This document shows, piece after piece, positions 6,306 to 7,722 of a stretch of DNA of 7,722 bases. Origin of the DNA: URNF01 sp045649855 (GTDB lineage Bacteria; Bacillota; Clostridia; Oscillospirales; Acutalibacteraceae); contig JAZRQN010000089.1 in the NCBI GenBank assembly GCA_045649855.1, forward strand, positions 1 to 7,722, given 5' to 3'. The translations under genes and the position numbers were made by a program. The notes below the pieces were generated by a model. That model was not told the origin of the DNA. It searched no databases and saw only the letters and a program-made list of their open reading frames with translations. Each line of letters starts with the position of its first letter. Within the stretch, counting starts at the first letter, position 1.

Positions 6306-7722
6306 ATGCATTACAATCATTCGGAAATCGAAGCAAAATGGCAAAAATATTGGGAAGAGCACGACACGTTCCATACTGACGTGTGGGATTTTTCCAAACC
6401 GAAATACTATGTTTTGGATATGTTCCCGTATCCGTCCGGTGTCGGTCTGCACGCAGGACATCCGGAAGGATATACGGCGACTGATATTATGTCCCGTATG
6501 AAGCGCATGCAGGGATATAACGTGTTGCACCCGATGGGCTATGACTCGTTTGGTCTGCCTGCGGAGCAGTATGCAGTTTCGACCGGTAACCATCCCAACG
6601 GATTTACCGAGAAGAATATCGAAACGTTTTCCAAACAGTTGAAAGAACTGGGATTTGACTACGACTGGTCCAAAATGACCCCTCCTTCCGATGCCGAGTT
6701 TTACAAGTGGACCCAGTGGATCTTCAAAAAACTCTGGGAAGCGGGTTATGCCAAACGTATCGAAATGCCTGTCAACTGGTGCGAAGAGTTGGGTACTGTG
6801 TTGTCCAACGATGAGGTCATTGACGGCAAATCCGAACGCGGCGGTTTCCCGGTCGTGAAGAAAAATATGATGCAGTGGGTTATCGACCAGCCTGCCTTTG
6901 CGGAAAAATTGCTGGAAGGCTTGGAAGAGATCGATTGGCCCGAATCCACCAAAGAGATACAGCGCAACTGGATCGGCAAATCCACCGGTGTGGAAGTGGA
7001 TTTTCAACTGGTGGGCGGTGGCAGTTTCTCCATCTACACCACCTGCATTGAAACCATTTACGGTATCACCTTTATGGTGTTGGCACCCGATGGTAAGATC
7101 ACCGAGAACCTGCTTGACCGCGTGGAAAACTTGGAAGAGGTCAAAGCGTACATAGACGAAACGGTGAAAAAATCGGATATGGATCGCACCGATCTCAATA
7201 AGACCAAATCCGGTTGTCCGCTCAAAGGCGTGTATGCGATCAACCCTGTGAATGGTAAAGAAGTGCCGGTATTCATCGGCGACTTCGTGCTTGCAAACTA
7301 TGGCACGGGTGCGGTCATGGCTGTTCCCAGCCACGATCAGCGCGACTTTGAATATGCGATTGCCCACAACATCCCGATGATGCAGGTAATTGACGGTCGC
7401 GATGTCAGCGAATGCGCCTTTGAAAAGCAGGATTACCTGGGTAAAGGTTGTCGCCTTGTCAACTCGGAAGAGTTCACCGGCTTGACGGTGGAAGAGGCGA
7501 AAGAAGCTATTACCTGCAAATTGGAAAAGCAGGGCATTGCACGCCGCAAAAACAACTATCATTTCCGCGAGTGGATCTTCGCGCGTCAGCGTTATTGGGG
7601 CGAACCCGTTCCGTGTGTATACACCGAAGAGGGCGAAACTGTGTTTCTGCCCGATGAAGAATTGCCGCTCGTACTGCCTGTACTGGAAGACTATAAAGGC
7701 CGCGGCGGTCAGGCTCCGCTTG
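6306..7722 (+). CDS. leuS: Leucyl-tRNA synthetase, N-terminal part (3' end outside window)
   Basis: LeuRS, a class Ia synthetase, charges tRNA-Leu and clears mischarged products in its CP1 domain. The frame stays open from ATG 6306 to the window edge; 472 residues are visible of a family length near 800-860. The protein begins MHYNHSEIEAKWQKYWEEH and has the class I site MFPYPSGVGLHAGHPEGY (39-56, HIGH-type HAGH), HPMGYDSFGLPAE (75-87), VNWCEELGTVLSNDEVIDG (156-174) and WPESTKEIQRNWIGKS (211-226), which leads into CP1. In CP1 the Thr-rich editing motif, normally TTRPDT, reads TTCIET at 245-250: the three threonines remain, but Arg is replaced by Cys and Asp by Glu. The second editing motif, YGTGAVMAVPSHDQRDFEYA (332-351), is intact including D344 and D347. 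CP1 ends near FREWIFARQRYWGEP (420-434). The KMSKS loop and anticodon-binding domain are not in view. The ATG abuts the rsfS stop, and no T-box leader is present. Confidence 0.97.
   Translation, partial: MHYNHSEIEAKWQKYWEEHDTFHTDVWDFSKPKYYVLDMFPYPSGVGLHAGHPEGYTATDIMSRMKRMQGYNVLHPMGYDSFGLPAEQYAVSTGNHPNGFTEKNIETFSKQLKELGFDYDWSKMTPPSDAEFYKWTQWIFKKLWEAGYAKRIEMPVNWCEELGTVLSNDEVIDGKSERGGFPVVKKNMMQWVIDQPAFAEKLLEGLEEIDWPESTKEIQRNWIGKSTGVEVDFQLVGGGSFSIYTTCIETIYGITFMVLAPDGKITENLLDRVENLEEVKAYIDETVKKSDMDRTDLNKTKSGCPLKGVYAINPVNGKEVPVFIGDFVLANYGTGAVMAVPSHDQRDFEYAIAHNIPMMQVIDGRDVSECAFEKQDYLGKGCRLVNSEEFTGLTVEEAKEAITCKLEKQGIARRKNNYHFREWIFARQRYWGEPVPCVYTEEGETVFLPDEELPLVLPVLEDYKGRGGQAPL

Noticed and set aside
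6237..7562. A 441-codon open frame on the - strand opposite leuS
   Set aside because: It lies wholly opposite a clearly conserved LeuRS frame. The rarity of TTA, CTA and TCA codons in the sense strand explains the lack of antisense stops, and the product shows no recognisable family.

Overview
The window is a gene-dense, single-strand segment of bacterial chromosome with eight well-supported protein genes and one small doubtful ORF, all on the + strand. Gaps are 0-38 bases except for one 184-base stretch. Clostridia-type gene order (smc-ftsY followed by a yhbY-nadD-yqeK-rsfS block), a LytR-CpsA-Psr (LCP) cell-envelope protein, strong AGGAGG-type ribosome binding sites and Bacillota-like protein motifs point to a Bacillota. 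An anaerobic gut-type clostridium (Oscillospirales-like) is my best guess. I see no mobile element, CRISPR array, RNA gene or horizontally acquired island.

Layout: (1) 2-1525, C-terminal half of SMC, the chromosome condensation ATPase, cut by the window start. (2) 1564-2472, FtsY, the SRP receptor GTPase. (3) 2484-3095, RdgB/HAM1, the house-cleaning (d)ITP/XTP pyrophosphatase. (4) 3110-3406, YhbY, a CRM-domain ribosome-assembly protein. (5) 3403-4587, a fused NadD-YqeK protein overlapping yhbY by four bases (ATGA). (6) 4589-5752, a membrane-anchored LCP-family protein of atypical sequence. (7) 5762-5920, a 52-codon ORF in the same frame as the LCP gene, separated from it by one amber codon; it may be the detached LCP tail. 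(8) 5937-6305, RsfS, the ribosomal silencing factor. (9) 6306-7722, the N-terminal part of leucyl-tRNA synthetase, running off the window.

The spacing implies one long housekeeping transcript joining chromosome segregation, protein targeting, nucleotide-pool sanitation, ribosome assembly and silencing, NAD synthesis, dinucleotide (Ap4A) turnover, envelope assembly and leucine charging. I see no convincing internal promoter or terminator.

Most of this is ordinary core genome. The unusual part is the LCP gene. It lacks several of the arginines that define the family's pyrophosphate-binding site, carries a CxxC...HxxC insert resembling a zinc knuckle, and ends at an in-frame TAG where relatives seem to have Tyr, followed by an open Thr-rich tail. 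A second point of interest is LeuRS, whose editing-domain threonine-rich motif reads TTCIET in place of the usual TTRPDT.
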